Shown here: positions 8,624-18,756 of the stretch, one piece after another
How positions within the stretch are numbered: the stretch's first letter is position 1
How the letters are laid out: each line of letters begins with the position of its first letter
NCBI RefSeq assembly: GCF_014199395.1
Contig: NZ_JACIJM010000002.1
Coordinates: forward strand, 416,112 to 480,111
DNA from: Yoonia ponticola
Lineage (GTDB): Bacteria; Pseudomonadota; Alphaproteobacteria; Rhodobacterales; Rhodobacteraceae
Reading direction: 5' to 3'
Length of the DNA stretch: 64,000 nucleotides
Notes under the pieces: generated by a model
What the model was told of the DNA's origin: nothing
Databases searched by the model: none
Seen by the model: the letters and a program-made list of their open reading frames with translations, nothing else
Translations under genes and position numbers: made by a program

Positions 8624-11114
8624 CGACGGCAAAAAGACACTTGGTCTTGGCGGTTCTCGTCCAAGCAACGTGAAACAAAGTTTTAGCCACGGGCGGACGA
8701 AGAACGTCGTGGTGGAAACAAAGCGTAAACGCGTTGTGGTTCCAAAGCCTGGCGCGGGGAAACCTGTGCCGTCTGGCCCAACAGGCCGGCCCATCGGTGG
8801 TGATCCGTCCAAACGCCCAGCAGGCATTTCTGATGTCGAGCTAGAGCGCCGGATGAAAGCACTTGCGATGGCGCGTGCCCGCGAGACCGAAGAGGCCGCG
8901 AAACGCGAAGCTGAAGAAAAAGAACGTGCCGCCGATCGCGCTGCACGTCGCGCGGAACAAGAAGCCAAAGAGGCTGAAGACCGCGAGCGCGAAGAGCGCG
9001 CTAAGCAAAAAGCTGAAGATGAAGCCGCTAAGAAGGCAAAAGCAGAAGCCGACGCACGTCGCGCTGCTGCCACACCTGCTACATCGACGACACCTTCGGA
9101 CGAAGCACCGACAACGGGTGGCGTTGCACGCAACGCTGCACCGCGCAACAAAACGCCTGAGCGTGACAACCGCGACAACAAATCCGGCAAGCCGGGTCGC
9201 AGTGAAAACGATGGTCGTCGGTCAGGTAAACTGACAGTCAACGCCGCGATGCGCGGTGGTGAAGGTGGTCGTCAGCGTTCAATGGCTGCGATGAAACGCA
9301 AGCAAGACCGTGCCCGCGCAAAAGCGATGGGTGTGTCTGCTGAGCGTGAAAAGGTTTACCGCGAGGTGTCATTGCCAGAAGCGATCACCGTTTCTGAATT
9401 GGCGGCTCGTATGACCGAGCGTGTTGCTGACGTTGTGAAAGCGTTGATGACAAACGGTATCATGGCCACACAAACCCAGACGATTGACGCGGATACCGCT
9501 GAATTGATCATCGAAGAGTTTGGCCACACTGTTGTGCGCGTTTCTGATGCTGACGTTGAGCAGGTGATTACAGCGGTTGAAGATAAAGCCGAAGACCTGA
9601 AACCACGCGCCCCGATCATCACGATCATGGGCCACGTTGACCACGGTAAAACATCGCTCTTGGATGCGATCCGTAAGACACGTGTTGTGGCTGGCGAAGC
9701 TGGCGGTATCACACAGCACATCGGTGCTTATCAGGTGACAACTGATGGTGGCCAAGTGCTGTCGTTCCTCGATACACCAGGTCACGCTGCGTTCACGTCG
9801 ATGCGGTCACGCGGTGCGCAAGTAACTGATATTGTTGTTCTTGTTGTTGCGGCTGACGACGCCGTGATGCCACAAACGATTGAAGCGATTGCACACGCGA
9901 AAGCAGCTAAGGTCCCAATGATCGTTGCGATCAACAAGATCGACCGTGAAGGTGCGAACCCTGATAAAGTGCGGACAGACTTGTTGCAGCATGAAGTGAT
10001 TGTCGAAAAAATGTCCGGCGATGTGCAGGACGTTGAAGTGTCTGCGATCACAGGTCAGGGCCTTGATAAGCTGCTTGAAGCTATCGCGCTTCAGTCTGAA
10101 ATCTTGGAACTGAAAGCCAACCCAGATCGCGCTGCGACTGGTGCGGTGATCGAAGCCCAACTTGATGTTGGTCGCGGTCCAGTTGCTACGGTTCTGGTTC
10201 AATCCGGTACACTACGTCGCGGCGATATCTTCGTTGTGGGCGAACAATGGGGTAAAGTCCGTGCGCTGATCAACGATCACGGCGAGCGCGTCGAAGAAGC
10301 GGGTCCATCCGTTCCTGTTGAGGTGCTAGGTCTGAACGGGACACCAGAAGCGGGCGACGTGCTGAACGTGACATCCACCGAAGCACAAGCGCGTGAAATC
10401 GCGGAATACCGTGCAAATGCTGCGAAAGATAAACGCGCAGCAGCGGGTGCGGCGACGACACTGGAACAGCTGATGGCGAACGCCAAAGCGAACGAAGACG
10501 TGAGCGAATTGCCGATCTTGGTGAAAGCTGACGTTCAGGGTTCCGCTGAAGCAATCGTTCAAGCGATGGAAAAAATCGGCAACGATGAAGTTCGCGTTCG
10601 CGTTCTGCATTCGGGTGTTGGTGCGATCACTGAAACGGATATCGGTTTGGCCGAAGCGTCAGGTGCGCCTGTGTTCGGCTTTAACGTCCGTGCAAACGCA
10701 TCAGCGCGGAACACAGCGAACCAAAAAGGCGTGGAAATCCGTTACTATTCCGTCATCTACGATCTCGTAGACGATGTGAAAGCGGCGGCCTCTGGTCTCT
10801 TGTCTGCTGAAATCCGCGAGAACTTTATCGGCTACGCTACTATCAAGGACGTCTTTAAGGTGTCTAATGTTGGTAAGGTTGCCGGGTGTCTTGTGACCGA
10901 AGGTGTTGCGCGTCGCTCTGCGGGTGTTCGCCTGTTGCGTGATAACGTCGTGATCCACGAAGGTACGCTGAAAACACTGAAACGCTTTAAAGACGAAGTG
11001 CCAGAAGTGCAGTCCGGTCAGGAATGCGGCATGGCATTCGAGAACTACGAAGATGTTCGTGCAAACGACGTCATCGAGATCTTCGAGCGTGAAGAAGTCG
11101 AACGGAACCTGTAA
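8613..11114 (+). CDS. infB: Translation initiation factor IF-2
   Basis: GTPase that places initiator tRNA on the ribosome. Its 833 residues are a usual length for alphaproteobacteria. The first ~240 residues are a low-complexity charged region, with a long Glu/Ala/Arg-rich helix at about 75-150. An IF2_N domain follows ([14 protein letters not shown]). The G domain carries GHVDHGKTS near residue 340, DTPGHAAF near 388 and NKID near 442. Domains II to IV complete the protein. Its start overlaps the ylxR-like gene, which fits translational coupling. It is the last gene of this operon: a terminator follows directly, and rbfA and truB, often next, are absent here. Confidence 0.97.
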   Translation: MSDNDGKKTLGLGGSRPSNVKQSFSHGRTKNVVVETKRKRVVVPKPGAGKPVPSGPTGRPIGGDPSKRPAGISDVELERRMKALAMARARETEEAAKREAEEKERAADRAARRAEQEAKEAEDREREERAKQKAEDEAAKKAKAEADARRAAATPATSTTPSDEAPTTGGVARNAAPRNKTPERDNRDNKSGKPGRSENDGRRSGKLTVNAAMRGGEGGRQRSMAAMKRKQDRARAKAMGVSAEREKVYREVSLPEAITVSELAARMTERVADVVKALMTNGIMATQTQTIDADTAELIIEEFGHTVVRVSDADVEQVITAVEDKAEDLKPRAPIITIMGHVDHGKTSLLDAIRKTRVVAGEAGGITQHIGAYQVTTDGGQVLSFLDTPGHAAFTSMRSRGAQVTDIVVLVVAADDAVMPQTIEAIAHAKAAKVPMIVAINKIDREGANPDKVRTDLLQHEVIVEKMSGDVQDVEVSAITGQGLDKLLEAIALQSEILELKANPDRAATGAVIEAQLDVGRGPVATVLVQSGTLRRGDIFVVGEQWGKVRALINDHGERVEEAGPSVPVEVLGLNGTPEAGDVLNVTSTEAQAREIAEYRANAAKDKRAAAGAATTLEQLMANAKANEDVSELPILVKADVQGSAEAIVQAMEKIGNDEVRVRVLHSGVGAITETDIGLAEASGAPVFGFNVRANASARNTANQKGVEIRYYSVIYDLVDDVKAAASGLLSAEIRENFIGYATIKDVFKVSNVGKVAGCLVTEGVARRSAGVRLLRDNVVIHEGTLKTLKRFKDEVPEVQSGQECGMAFENYEDVRANDVIEIFEREEVERNL

Positions 11115-11135
11115 TCAGGCGATCCAAAGAATTGA

Positions 11136-11166
11136 AAAGGGCGGTCCGGTTGGGCCGCCCTTTTTC
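11136..11166 (+). terminator. Rho-independent terminator after infB
   Basis: AAAGGGCGG pairs with CCGCCCTTT around a short loop (TCCGGTTGGG), followed by a T-run. It lies about 20 nt after the infB stop codon. Confidence 0.88.
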
Positions 11167-11244
11167 GTTTCTGACGTATTTTGTGCGACGGAAATCACCT
11201 GTGCTATCGTTTAACTCGCAAAGCACCTCATGAAGGAAGATTTG

Positions 11245-12210
11245 ATGCGCCCCGTTTTTGCCCCGATCGCTGCGTTATGCCTACTGCCGTCGGCGTTATT
11301 CGCCCACGCAGACCACGACACGGTCGCCGAAAATGCCCTGACGGCACCAAGCGAGATCGTCGATTGTACGCTTGAAAACGGTGATGCGGCGCAATGTGCG
11401 TCGTACACTGTGAAATCATTGCCTGACGATCTGGAAATCGGACCGTTCTGCCCTGCGACACTTGATGAAACGGGTGGGCTTTGGGAGTGGGACGGCGAAC
11501 GTGACGGTACGTATCTACTGGACCGCGCGTTCTTTGAGATGCTGAACGGGCAGGGCTACACGTTTTATGATGGTGACGAGAATGTCTATTCGTTTGATAT
11601 TCGCACCGAACGTCCTGTTGAAGACCACGAATGTATCAATGCGTCGCTCGATGAGGCGGCTGAGATGACTGTTCTGATCCCGATTAACCCTGTGATGGCG
11701 GATGAACCAACTGATCTGGGCACCGTTGCGAAGGTGGGTATCGGGATTGATGGCGTGCCAATCTTTGCCGATGCGCCATCGGTTCTAGAGCGGTCACATA
11801 TGCCCGCGCTGGACGTTTGTGGTGGTCATATTGACCCAGGTGGCTGGTATCACTGGCACGCGACCGCCACCGATATCGCGACACCGCTGGAAGAAGCCGG
11901 AATTGAGAGCACATGCAGCGTGGCGCAGGATAGCGGCGCATTGTTCGCCTATGCGTTTGACGGTTTCGCGATCTTTGGACACACAGAAGCGGACGGCACG
12001 ATGCCCGCTGATCTGGATAGGTGCGGTGGCCATATCGGTATGACGGCCGCAGATGACGAGGCTGTTTACCATTACCACGCTGGCGAAACTTTCCCGAACC
12101 TGCCGAACTGTCTGGTTGGGGTGTCCGCGCAGGATAACTTTAGCACAACCGCCGCGCAGGGCATTGGGTCCGCGCAAGGTGATCGTGGTGGGCCGCCACC
12201 TAAGCCATAA
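11245..12210 (+). CDS. Secreted YHYH-domain protein, possible metal binding
   Basis: Exported protein of 321 residues with a Sec signal peptide (MRPVFAPIAALCLLPSALFA). It carries the YHYH motif (VYHYHAGETFP near residue 273) that defines a family of secreted proteins of unknown biochemical role. An earlier, similar block (CGGHIDPGGWYHWHA near residue 192) looks like a degenerate copy of the same module, and each block begins with CGGH. The clustered histidines suggest metal coordination, but that is inference. The start at 11245 is preferred over ATG 11230 because AAGGAAG lies 5 nt upstream and the signal peptide then begins properly. It appears to be monocistronic, between the infB terminator and a convergent operon. 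Confidence 0.8.
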   Translation: MRPVFAPIAALCLLPSALFAHADHDTVAENALTAPSEIVDCTLENGDAAQCASYTVKSLPDDLEIGPFCPATLDETGGLWEWDGERDGTYLLDRAFFEMLNGQGYTFYDGDENVYSFDIRTERPVEDHECINASLDEAAEMTVLIPINPVMADEPTDLGTVAKVGIGIDGVPIFADAPSVLERSHMPALDVCGGHIDPGGWYHWHATATDIATPLEEAGIESTCSVAQDSGALFAYAFDGFAIFGHTEADGTMPADLDRCGGHIGMTAADDEAVYHYHAGETFPNLPNCLVGVSAQDNFSTTAAQGIGSAQGDRGGPPPKP

Positions 12211-12264
12211 GATACAACTGATGATGGTACGTCGTTGAATTTGGTTCGGTAAATAGAACGGTTT

Positions 12265-12293
12265 CCCCCACGCAGATGTGTTTGCGTGGGGGG
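12265..12293. terminator. GC-rich hairpin between convergent genes
   Basis: CCCCCACGCA pairs with TGCGTGGGGG (10 bp, 8-nt loop) in the spacer between the YHYH gene and mutT, which converge. There is no U-tract on either strand, so it may act as a weak, bidirectional or Rho-assisted terminator. Confidence 0.5.
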
Positions 12294-12354
12294 ACAGTCG
12301 GATGCCTCCGGCGGGGATTTAGAAGAAGTCAAAGAAGCCGAGGGCGTGGTGCGA

Positions 12355-12753
12355 TTAAAGCCAGTCCCTGAGGATCGGGATGAGCGGGATATCTGCGGGC
12401 GGCATTGGATAGTCGCGCAGGTCTCTTGCGGCGACCCATTTGAGCGATTGCCCTTCGCGGCCTTGCGGTGTTCCGTTCCATTTGCGACATGCGAAAAGTG
12501 GCATCAACAGGTGGAAATCGTCGTAGCTGTGTGATGCAAAGGTTAGCGGCGCGAGGCAGCTTTCCCATGTGTCGATGCCGAGTTCTTCTTGCAGTTCGCG
12601 GATCAGGGCGACTTCGGGCGTTTCGCCAGTCTCGACTTTGCCGCCTGGGAATTCCCACAAGCCCGCGAGCGATTTGCCTTCGGGTCGTTGTGCAAGCAGG
12701 ACGCGCCCATCGGTGTCGATGAGCGCGACTGCGGAAACCAGAAGCGTTTTCAC
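12355..12753 (-). CDS. mutT: MutT-like NUDIX pyrophosphohydrolase (8-oxo-dGTP diphosphatase)
   Basis: Cleans the nucleotide pool by hydrolysing oxidised dGTP. At 132 residues it has the usual MutT length, and the Nudix box is intact (GGKVETGETPEVALIRELQEEL matches GX5EX7REUXEEXGU). The C-terminus ends in the typical PPADIPLIPILRDWL tail. The GTG at 12753 is preferred because it overlaps the argJ stop by 4 nt (GTGA) and gives the normal VKTLLVSAVAL start; a longer frame to 12807 would overlap argJ by 58 nt. It is third in the ppiC-argJ-mutT operon, a gene order also known from other Rhodobacterales. Confidence 0.92.
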   Translation of the reverse strand: MKTLLVSAVALIDTDGRVLLAQRPEGKSLAGLWEFPGGKVETGETPEVALIRELQEELGIDTWESCLAPLTFASHSYDDFHLLMPLFACRKWNGTPQGREGQSLKWVAARDLRDYPMPPADIPLIPILRDWL

Positions 12754-13964
12754 GAGCGATAATCCGCGTTGATACGGATATATTCGTGGGTCAGATCGCA
12801 GGTCCAAACGGTGCTACTGCCGGAACCGATGCCAAGATCAACGCTGATCGTGATTTCATCGCCCTTCATGTAGGCCGCTGCCGCATCTTCTGAATAATCA
12901 GGCGCGCGCCAGCCGTTGTCGGCTACTTTGATATCGCCGAAACTGATCGACAGCGCGTCGCGATCTGCTTTGGCGCCGGATTTCCCGACGGCCATGACGA
13001 CCCGTCCCCAGTTCGCATCTTCGCCAGCGATAGCGGTTTTGACGAGTGGAGAGTTGGCCGTGGCCATTGCGACTTTGCGCGCGTCGTCGTCGCTATCTGC
13101 GCCGGTGACGTCGATGGTGATGAATTTGGTCGCACCTTCACCGTCGCGCACAACTTGGTGGGCGAGATCAAGCATGACCGCGTGAAGCGCCTCGGCGAAA
13201 TCGTCGTTGCCCGTGACGTCAACACCAGATGCGCCAGTTGCCCCGACAAGCAGCGTATCAGAGGTCGATGTGTCACTATCGACGGTGATGTTGTTGAATG
13301 TTTTGTTGGTGTTATCCGTCAGGACCCATTGCAGTGCCTCAAAGCCAATCACAGCGTCGGTAAAGATGTAGACCAGCATCGTCGCCATATCCGGCGCGAT
13401 CATGCCTGATCCTTTGGCGATGCCTGCGATGTTGACTGTCTTGCCGTCCACGGTGATCTGGCGCGTCGATCCTTTGGCAAAGGTATCGGTGGTCATGATC
13501 GCACGGGCCGCGTCGGACAGGCCTGCGGTCGTTTGCGCTGTGTGGAGTTCGCCGATTTTCGCGATGATTTTGTCGTGCGGTAATGGCTCGCCGATCACGC
13601 CTGTCGAGGACGTGAAGACGCGATTTGCGGCGACGCCTGTTGTGTCTTGGATCGCGGATGCAATCGCGTTGACCGAACCTGTGCCATGCTTGCCCGTGAA
13701 TGCGTTGGAGTTACCCGAGTTCACGAAAATCGCGGCGGGGCCGGACTGGTCGCCACCTAGTTTTTCCTGGCAGTCCAGCACGTTGGCGGACCGCGTTGCA
13801 GAGCGCGTGAAGACCCCGGCGATGGTGCTGCCGGGGGTCAATAGGGCCAACATGACGTCGGCCCTATTGGCGTATTTCACCCCCGCTTCCGCAGTTGCGA
13901 ATGTCACGCCGTCGATGACGGGAAGGTCGGGAAAGGCCGCAGGGGCCAGCGGGGAAAGTGGCAT
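12750..13964 (-). CDS. argJ: Bifunctional glutamate N-acetyltransferase / amino-acid acetyltransferase ArgJ
   Basis: Arginine biosynthesis enzyme that transfers acetyl from N-acetylornithine to glutamate. It is made as a 404-residue precursor that cleaves itself before a threonine, the N-terminal nucleophile of the beta chain. The cleavage motif KGSGMIAPDMATML is present with Thr195 as the expected nucleophile. Further family blocks are FVNSGNSNAFTG, FTSSTGVIGEPLP and GEDANWGRV. The C-terminal EYIRINADYRS end is intact. Its ATG directly abuts the stop of the upstream isomerase gene and its stop overlaps mutT, so the three are very likely one transcript. Whether it is mono- or bifunctional cannot be told from sequence alone. 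Confidence 0.96.
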   Translation of the reverse strand: MPLSPLAPAAFPDLPVIDGVTFATAEAGVKYANRADVMLALLTPGSTIAGVFTRSATRSANVLDCQEKLGGDQSGPAAIFVNSGNSNAFTGKHGTGSVNAIASAIQDTTGVAANRVFTSSTGVIGEPLPHDKIIAKIGELHTAQTTAGLSDAARAIMTTDTFAKGSTRQITVDGKTVNIAGIAKGSGMIAPDMATMLVYIFTDAVIGFEALQWVLTDNTNKTFNNITVDSDTSTSDTLLVGATGASGVDVTGNDDFAEALHAVMLDLAHQVVRDGEGATKFITIDVTGADSDDDARKVAMATANSPLVKTAIAGEDANWGRVVMAVGKSGAKADRDALSISFGDIKVADNGWRAPDYSEDAAAAYMKGDEITISVDLGIGSGSSTVWTCDLTHEYIRINADYRS

Positions 13965-14813
13965 TTATTTCGGCTCCAGCAAGGACAGATCGCCGAGAAG
14001 TTCAGGATCAAATGCGCCGTCTTCTGGCAGCACGATGTCAGCAGCTTCGGTCAATTCGGCCAAGCGGGCTTGAATCGCGGCTTCCTGCACTTCGGCCATC
14101 AGTTCTGAACGGACTTCTTCAAGCTCTGGTGCTTCTTTGACGCGACTTTCGAGCAGTTTGATCACGTGAAAACCGAATTGCGTTTCGACAGGGTCGGAAA
14201 CAGCGCCGACTTCCATGTTCATGACGGCATCTTCAAACGGTGTGACCATCTGGCCTGCGCCGAACCAGCCAAGGTTGCCGCCGTTTGGCGCGCTAGGTCC
14301 GGTGGACACTTCTTTCGCGACGTCTGCGAATTCTTCGCCTTCATCGATACGCGCTTTGGCAGCCTCGGCTTCTTCCAGCGTTTCAACAAGCAGGTGTGCT
14401 GCGTTGTATTCGGTTTCTGATTCGCCTGTCTCATATTTGCTGTCGTAGGCGGTTTGCAGCGCTTCGTCGGTCATTGCTTCGACGGAAAGCATGTCGATTG
14501 CTTCGCCAGCCAGCAAAGAGCGGCGTTCGTTGCGCAGGGCGTATTCGACGCGGTCAGGTGTTTCTGTGACGGCATCAGACAAAAGCTGTTGTTGGATCAG
14601 TTGCTCTAAAACGCCATCAAACAGCACGTCGGCAGCCAATGCCTGATACTGCTGAGGCAGTTGAGCGCGTGCGATAATCATCTCGCCGAGTGTGATTTCG
14701 GTCTCACCAACTGTTGCGATAACGGTCGCGGCTGTGGTGTCTTGCGCTGCAACTGGTGCTGCGAGTACTGCGATCAGCGCCGCCGACCCCAAAAATGTTG
14801 CATGTTTCATCAT
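13965..14813 (-). CDS. Periplasmic peptidyl-prolyl cis-trans isomerase, parvulin (PpiC/SurA) type
   Basis: Envelope folding factor. The 282-residue protein starts with a Sec signal peptide (MMKHATFLGSAALIAVLAAPVAAQ). A helical N-terminal chaperone-like region follows, then one parvulin domain (YNAAHLLVETLEEA, GPSAPNGGNLGWFGAGQMV, FGFHVIKLLE) at about residues 130-230. AAGGGA lies 7 nt before ATG 14813, so the frame that extends to 14864 is probably not used. It is the first gene of the minus-strand operon with argJ and mutT and is divergent from secA across a 183-bp promoter region. A link to handling Sec substrates is plausible from this position. Confidence 0.9.
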   Translation of the reverse strand: MMKHATFLGSAALIAVLAAPVAAQDTTAATVIATVGETEITLGEMIIARAQLPQQYQALAADVLFDGVLEQLIQQQLLSDAVTETPDRVEYALRNERRSLLAGEAIDMLSVEAMTDEALQTAYDSKYETGESETEYNAAHLLVETLEEAEAAKARIDEGEEFADVAKEVSTGPSAPNGGNLGWFGAGQMVTPFEDAVMNMEVGAVSDPVETQFGFHVIKLLESRVKEAPELEEVRSELMAEVQEAAIQARLAELTEAADIVLPEDGAFDPELLGDLSLLEPK

Positions 14814-14996
14814 AAAACGATCCCTTAATGCATCACGCAGGTGCGTGACGTTGACACTGTTCAACCCCGACCTTAGATCATTGAGAGACCCTGAGGGGGC
14901 TGGTCTTGGCCCTTTGTAGGTGGCCTGTTCAGGGGCTACAAGCGACCTCCTCTCAATTCGATGTTAGAACGGCGTGTCTGCGCCACCGGAGAACAC

Positions 14997-17705
14997 ATGC
15001 TTGGTTTAGGAAATGTTGCCAAAAAAGTTTTTGGCACCGCTAATGATCGCAAAGTCAAAGCGGTTCGTCCGTTGGTCGCAAAGATCAACGCGCTAGAGCC
15101 AGAGTTTGAAAAACTGACTGACGAGCAGATCAAAGCGAAGACAGAAGAACTTGCTGGTCGCGCGATGGGCGGCGAAAGTCTGGATGCGTTGCTACCAGAA
15201 GCGTTTGCCAACTGTCGCGAGGGCGCGCGTCGTGCTCTTGGCTTGCGGGCGTTTGATACACAGTTGATGGGCGGGATATTCCTGCATCAGGGCAATATTT
15301 CAGAGCAGAAAACTGGTGAGGGTAAAACCCTGACAGCGACGTTCGCCGCCTATCTGAATGCGTTGACGGGCAAAGGCGTTCATATCGTTACCGTCAACGA
15401 TTACCTTGCCAAGCGTGACGCCGAATGGATGGCGAACGTTTATAACTTCCTCGGTTTGACTGTTGGTGTGATTTACCCGCAGCAGCCAGAAGCCGAAAAG
15501 ATCGCGGCTTATGCGTCTGACGTGACTTTTGCGACGAACAACGAGCTTGGGTTCGATTATCTGCGCGACAACATGAAGTCTGAATTGTCCCAGATGTCCC
15601 AGCGCGATCACAACTTTGCGATTGTGGATGAGGTCGATTCGATTTTGATCGACGAAGCACGGACACCGCTGATCATCTCCGGCCCTGCGCAAGATCGGTC
15701 TGAAATGTACATCGCGATTGATCGTTTGATCCCCGAAGTACAAGACGATCACTTTACCCTAGATGAAAAGTCGCGTCAGGCGACGTTCACCGACGACGGC
15801 AACGATTTCATCGAGAAACGCCTGTCCGAAATGGGTCAACTGCCCGAAGGTCAGACGCTTTACGATCCAGAAAGCGCTACGCTGGTGCACCACGTCAGCC
15901 AAGGTTTGCTGGCGCACAAGATGTTCCAAAAAGACAAAGACTACATCGTTCGTGACGGTGAAGTGGTCCTGATTGACGAATTTACGGGCCGGATGATGGA
16001 CGGGCGCCGTCTGTCCAATGGTCTGCACCAAGCGATTGAAGCGAAAGAAGGCGTGAAGCCAAAGCCGGAAAACGTCACGCTGGCGTCGGTTACGTTCCAG
16101 AACTACTTCCGTTTGTACAACAAGCTTGCTGGAATGACTGGCACCGCGTTGACCGAAGCTGACGAATTCAACGAGATTTACGGGCTTGGTGTGGTCGAGG
16201 TTCCGACGAACCGTCCGATCGCGCGGATCGACGAAAACGATCAGGTCTACCGCACTGCCCGTGAGAAATATCAGGGCGTTGTTGATACGATCAAGGAAGC
16301 CCACGAAAAAGGCCAGCCGATGCTGGTTGGTACAACGTCGATTGAGAAATCCGAACTGATCAGCCAGATGCTGACTGACGCAGGCATTGCGCACAACGTG
16401 CTGAACGCGCGTTTGCACGAGCAAGAAGCGCAGATCATCGGTGACGCGGGCAAGTTGGGTGCAGTGACAATCGCCACCAACATGGCGGGTCGCGGTACTG
16501 ATATTAAGCTTGGCGGTAACATTGAGATGCAGATCGTGCAGGCTTTGGCCGCCGACCCAGACGCGCATCCCGACGAGGTCCGTGCGCGGATTGAAGCAGA
16601 GCACGCGGACGCAGAGGCAAAGGTAAAAGAGGCGGGCGGTCTGTTCGTTCTGGCCACTGAACGCCACGAAAGCCGTCGGATTGATAACCAGTTGCGCGGT
16701 CGGTCTGGCCGTCAGGGGGATCCGGGCCGGTCGTTGTTCTTGCTGTCGCTCGAAGATGATCTGATGCGGATTTTCGGGTCCGAGCGTCTGGACAAAGTGT
16801 TGTCTACGCTTGGCATGAAAGAAGGCGAAGCGATCATTCACCCATGGGTGAACAAATCGCTAGAACGTGCGCAGGCGAAAGTCGAAGGTCGTAACTTTGA
16901 CATGCGCAAGCAGTTGTTGAAATTCGACGACGTGATGAACGAGCAGCGCAAAGTGATCTTTGGTCAGCGTCGCGACATCATGGAAGACAGCGATCTGTCC
17001 GAAGTTGCTCGCGATATGCGTCTGCAAGTGATCGAAGATTTGGTTGACGAATTCATGCCGCCAAAATCTTACGCCGATCAATGGGACACCGAAGGGTTAT
17101 ATGCCGCTGTGATCCGCGATCTTGGCATGGATGCGCCTGTGATGAAGTGGGCGTCTGAAGAAGGCGTTGATGCTGATGTGATGCGTGAACGGCTAGAGGC
17201 CGAGTCAGACAAATACATGGCCGAAAAAGAAGAAGCCTTTGGCCCAGAGACATTGCGCAACATCGAAAAGCAACTGTTGTTGCAGACCATTGATGCGAAA
17301 TGGCGCGAGCATTTGTTGACGTTGGAACACCTGCGCTCTGTCGTTGGCTTCCGTGGGTACGCGCAACGTGATCCGTTGAATGAATACAAAACCGAAGGGT
17401 TCCAACTGTTTGAGCGCCTTTTGGATGGCTTGCGGACTGATGTGACGCAAAAACTGGGCGCGATCCGTCCAATGTCTGCGGAAGAACAGGAACGTATGGT
17501 TGCGCAGGTGCGTGAACAACAAGCGGCAGCCGCTGCTGCAGCTGCAGGCGCGACCGCTGTTTCCGCTAGCGCAACAACGGCTGGCACAGCGCGTGAAGGT
17601 TTCGTCGAAGATGATCCATCAACATGGGGCACGCCAAGTAGGAATGACCTATGCCCGTGTGGTTCTGGGCTAAAGTTCAAACATTGCCACGGCAAACTCG
17701 GCTAA
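14997..17705 (+). CDS. secA: Preprotein translocase ATPase SecA
   Basis: Motor that drives unfolded preproteins through SecYEG. The 902 residues contain Walker A GEGKT near residue 105, the DEAD-like DEVD motif with [15 protein letters not shown] near 210, and the second helicase domain with [14 protein letters not shown]. The helical scaffold and an Ala/Gln-rich linker follow. The C-terminal SEC-C zinc motif is intact ([14 protein letters not shown]), which is used for SecB and lipid binding. ATG 14997 is chosen because CCGGAG lies 5 nt upstream and [13 protein letters not shown] is the usual N-terminus; a start at 14961 would add 12 atypical residues. Confidence 0.97.
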   Translation: MLGLGNVAKKVFGTANDRKVKAVRPLVAKINALEPEFEKLTDEQIKAKTEELAGRAMGGESLDALLPEAFANCREGARRALGLRAFDTQLMGGIFLHQGNISEQKTGEGKTLTATFAAYLNALTGKGVHIVTVNDYLAKRDAEWMANVYNFLGLTVGVIYPQQPEAEKIAAYASDVTFATNNELGFDYLRDNMKSELSQMSQRDHNFAIVDEVDSILIDEARTPLIISGPAQDRSEMYIAIDRLIPEVQDDHFTLDEKSRQATFTDDGNDFIEKRLSEMGQLPEGQTLYDPESATLVHHVSQGLLAHKMFQKDKDYIVRDGEVVLIDEFTGRMMDGRRLSNGLHQAIEAKEGVKPKPENVTLASVTFQNYFRLYNKLAGMTGTALTEADEFNEIYGLGVVEVPTNRPIARIDENDQVYRTAREKYQGVVDTIKEAHEKGQPMLVGTTSIEKSELISQMLTDAGIAHNVLNARLHEQEAQIIGDAGKLGAVTIATNMAGRGTDIKLGGNIEMQIVQALAADPDAHPDEVRARIEAEHADAEAKVKEAGGLFVLATERHESRRIDNQLRGRSGRQGDPGRSLFLLSLEDDLMRIFGSERLDKVLSTLGMKEGEAIIHPWVNKSLERAQAKVEGRNFDMRKQLLKFDDVMNEQRKVIFGQRRDIMEDSDLSEVARDMRLQVIEDLVDEFMPPKSYADQWDTEGLYAAVIRDLGMDAPVMKWASEEGVDADVMRERLEAESDKYMAEKEEAFGPETLRNIEKQLLLQTIDAKWREHLLTLEHLRSVVGFRGYAQRDPLNEYKTEGFQLFERLLDGLRTDVTQKLGAIRPMSAEEQERMVAQVREQQAAAAAAAAGATAVSASATTAGTAREGFVEDDPSTWGTPSRNDLCPCGSGLKFKHCHGKLG

Positions 17706-17732
17706 TTTCAGCCATATTCCCGTCACCGTAAA

Positions 17733-17756
17733 ACCCCAGCGCGGCCGCGTTGGGGT
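17733..17756 (+). terminator. GC-rich hairpin after secA
   Basis: ACCCCAGCGCG pairs with CGCGTTGGGGT around a tight loop, about 28 nt after the secA stop. It lacks a U-tract, so intrinsic termination would be weak and may need Rho. Confidence 0.5.
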
Positions 17757-17802
17757 CACGACTCAGGTGCTATTGTTTCCAAGTGGAATCGGGAGCTATC
17801 TA

Positions 17803-18756
17803 ATGTCGCGACTAACGAGAGTGAAAAAAGTAACAACCATTGCAGGTACATTTGCGATGGCGTTGGGTATCGGCTTTGTCATGCAATACGACGATGCGGA
17901 TGCAGCGCGCTACCAACCTGATGCCCACATTGAGCTTCGCAAGCCGGTTTTGTTGGTCGATTATTCGCCGCTGACTGCGTTGGATAGCATGTCGCCAAAG
18001 GCGGAAAACCCTGCATCTGTTTATATGACATCGACATCGAATTTGGCGGTTGATCCCGATAGTGTGAAGCTGATCGCGTTGATCGAAGACGTCGAACCCG
18101 TGGACAGCCAAAGCTTGTTTGCACAAACTCAATCGAACGCCAGCCCGAGACGCGATTGCGGAATTAGCGCCGTAACCGCACCCAATGCAACGGGTTCGGT
18201 GGCAATGACGGTTGCATCGGAATGCCGTGCGGACATGCCGTTCACGGTCAGCCATAACGGGCTTTCGTTTTCTGCACAGACGGATGCCGAAGGTACTGCG
18301 AAACTAACGGTGCCCGCGCTGTCCGAAGATGCGACCTTCTTTATCACATTCAGCGACGGCAAAAGCTTTGCAACGTCGACCTACGCACCGGATGCATCGC
18401 TGTACAACCGCGTGGTGTTTCAGTGGGAAGGCCACGAGGGATCGTACCTGCAAGCCGACGACGCGAACATTGTGTTGCTTGGCGAAAACGTCGGTGCAAT
18501 CCCCCGGTTCGCACAAATCTATACGTTTCCGGCGGACACCGACATGGCAACTGGATTGGCCGACATTGACGTGATTGCCCAAGTCACCGATCTGAACTGC
18601 GGTCAGGCGCTTGTCGCCGAAAGCTTTTCGATCTTTCCGGGCGTTGTTGACCTTGCGTTTAAGGACATCCGCATCACACTTCCGAGTTGTGAACAGGTTG
18701 GCGCAACTCTTGAGTTGAAAAAGGTACTGGGGGAACAGACACTCGCTGCGAGATGA
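17803..18756 (+). CDS. Hypothetical envelope protein paired with an OmpA-fusion gene
   Basis: I do not recognise a family for this 317-residue protein. It has basic residues followed by a hydrophobic segment (VTTIAGTFAMALGIGFVMQ) that would act as an uncleaved anchor or signal. The remainder is beta-rich, polar and largely extracytoplasmic in character, with at least four cysteines (RRDCGIS, ASECRAD, LNCGQAL, LPSCEQV) that could form two disulfides. GGGAG lies 7 nt before ATG 17803, so the upstream GTG at 17767 is unlikely. It overlaps the next gene by ATGA, which implies coordinated production. Confidence 0.7.
   Translation: MSRLTRVKKVTTIAGTFAMALGIGFVMQYDDADAARYQPDAHIELRKPVLLVDYSPLTALDSMSPKAENPASVYMTSTSNLAVDPDSVKLIALIEDVEPVDSQSLFAQTQSNASPRRDCGISAVTAPNATGSVAMTVASECRADMPFTVSHNGLSFSAQTDAEGTAKLTVPALSEDATFFITFSDGKSFATSTYAPDASLYNRVVFQWEGHEGSYLQADDANIVLLGENVGAIPRFAQIYTFPADTDMATGLADIDVIAQVTDLNCGQALVAESFSIFPGVVDLAFKDIRITLPSCEQVGATLELKKVLGEQTLAAR

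Noticed and set aside
13402..14073. A 223-codon plus-strand frame across argJ and the isomerase gene
   Set aside because: It crosses the junction of two well-supported minus-strand genes and shows no family features.
15759..16841. A 360-codon minus-strand frame inside secA
   Set aside because: Antisense shadow of a confidently identified gene, with no Shine-Dalgarno and low-complexity His/Gln/Arg content.
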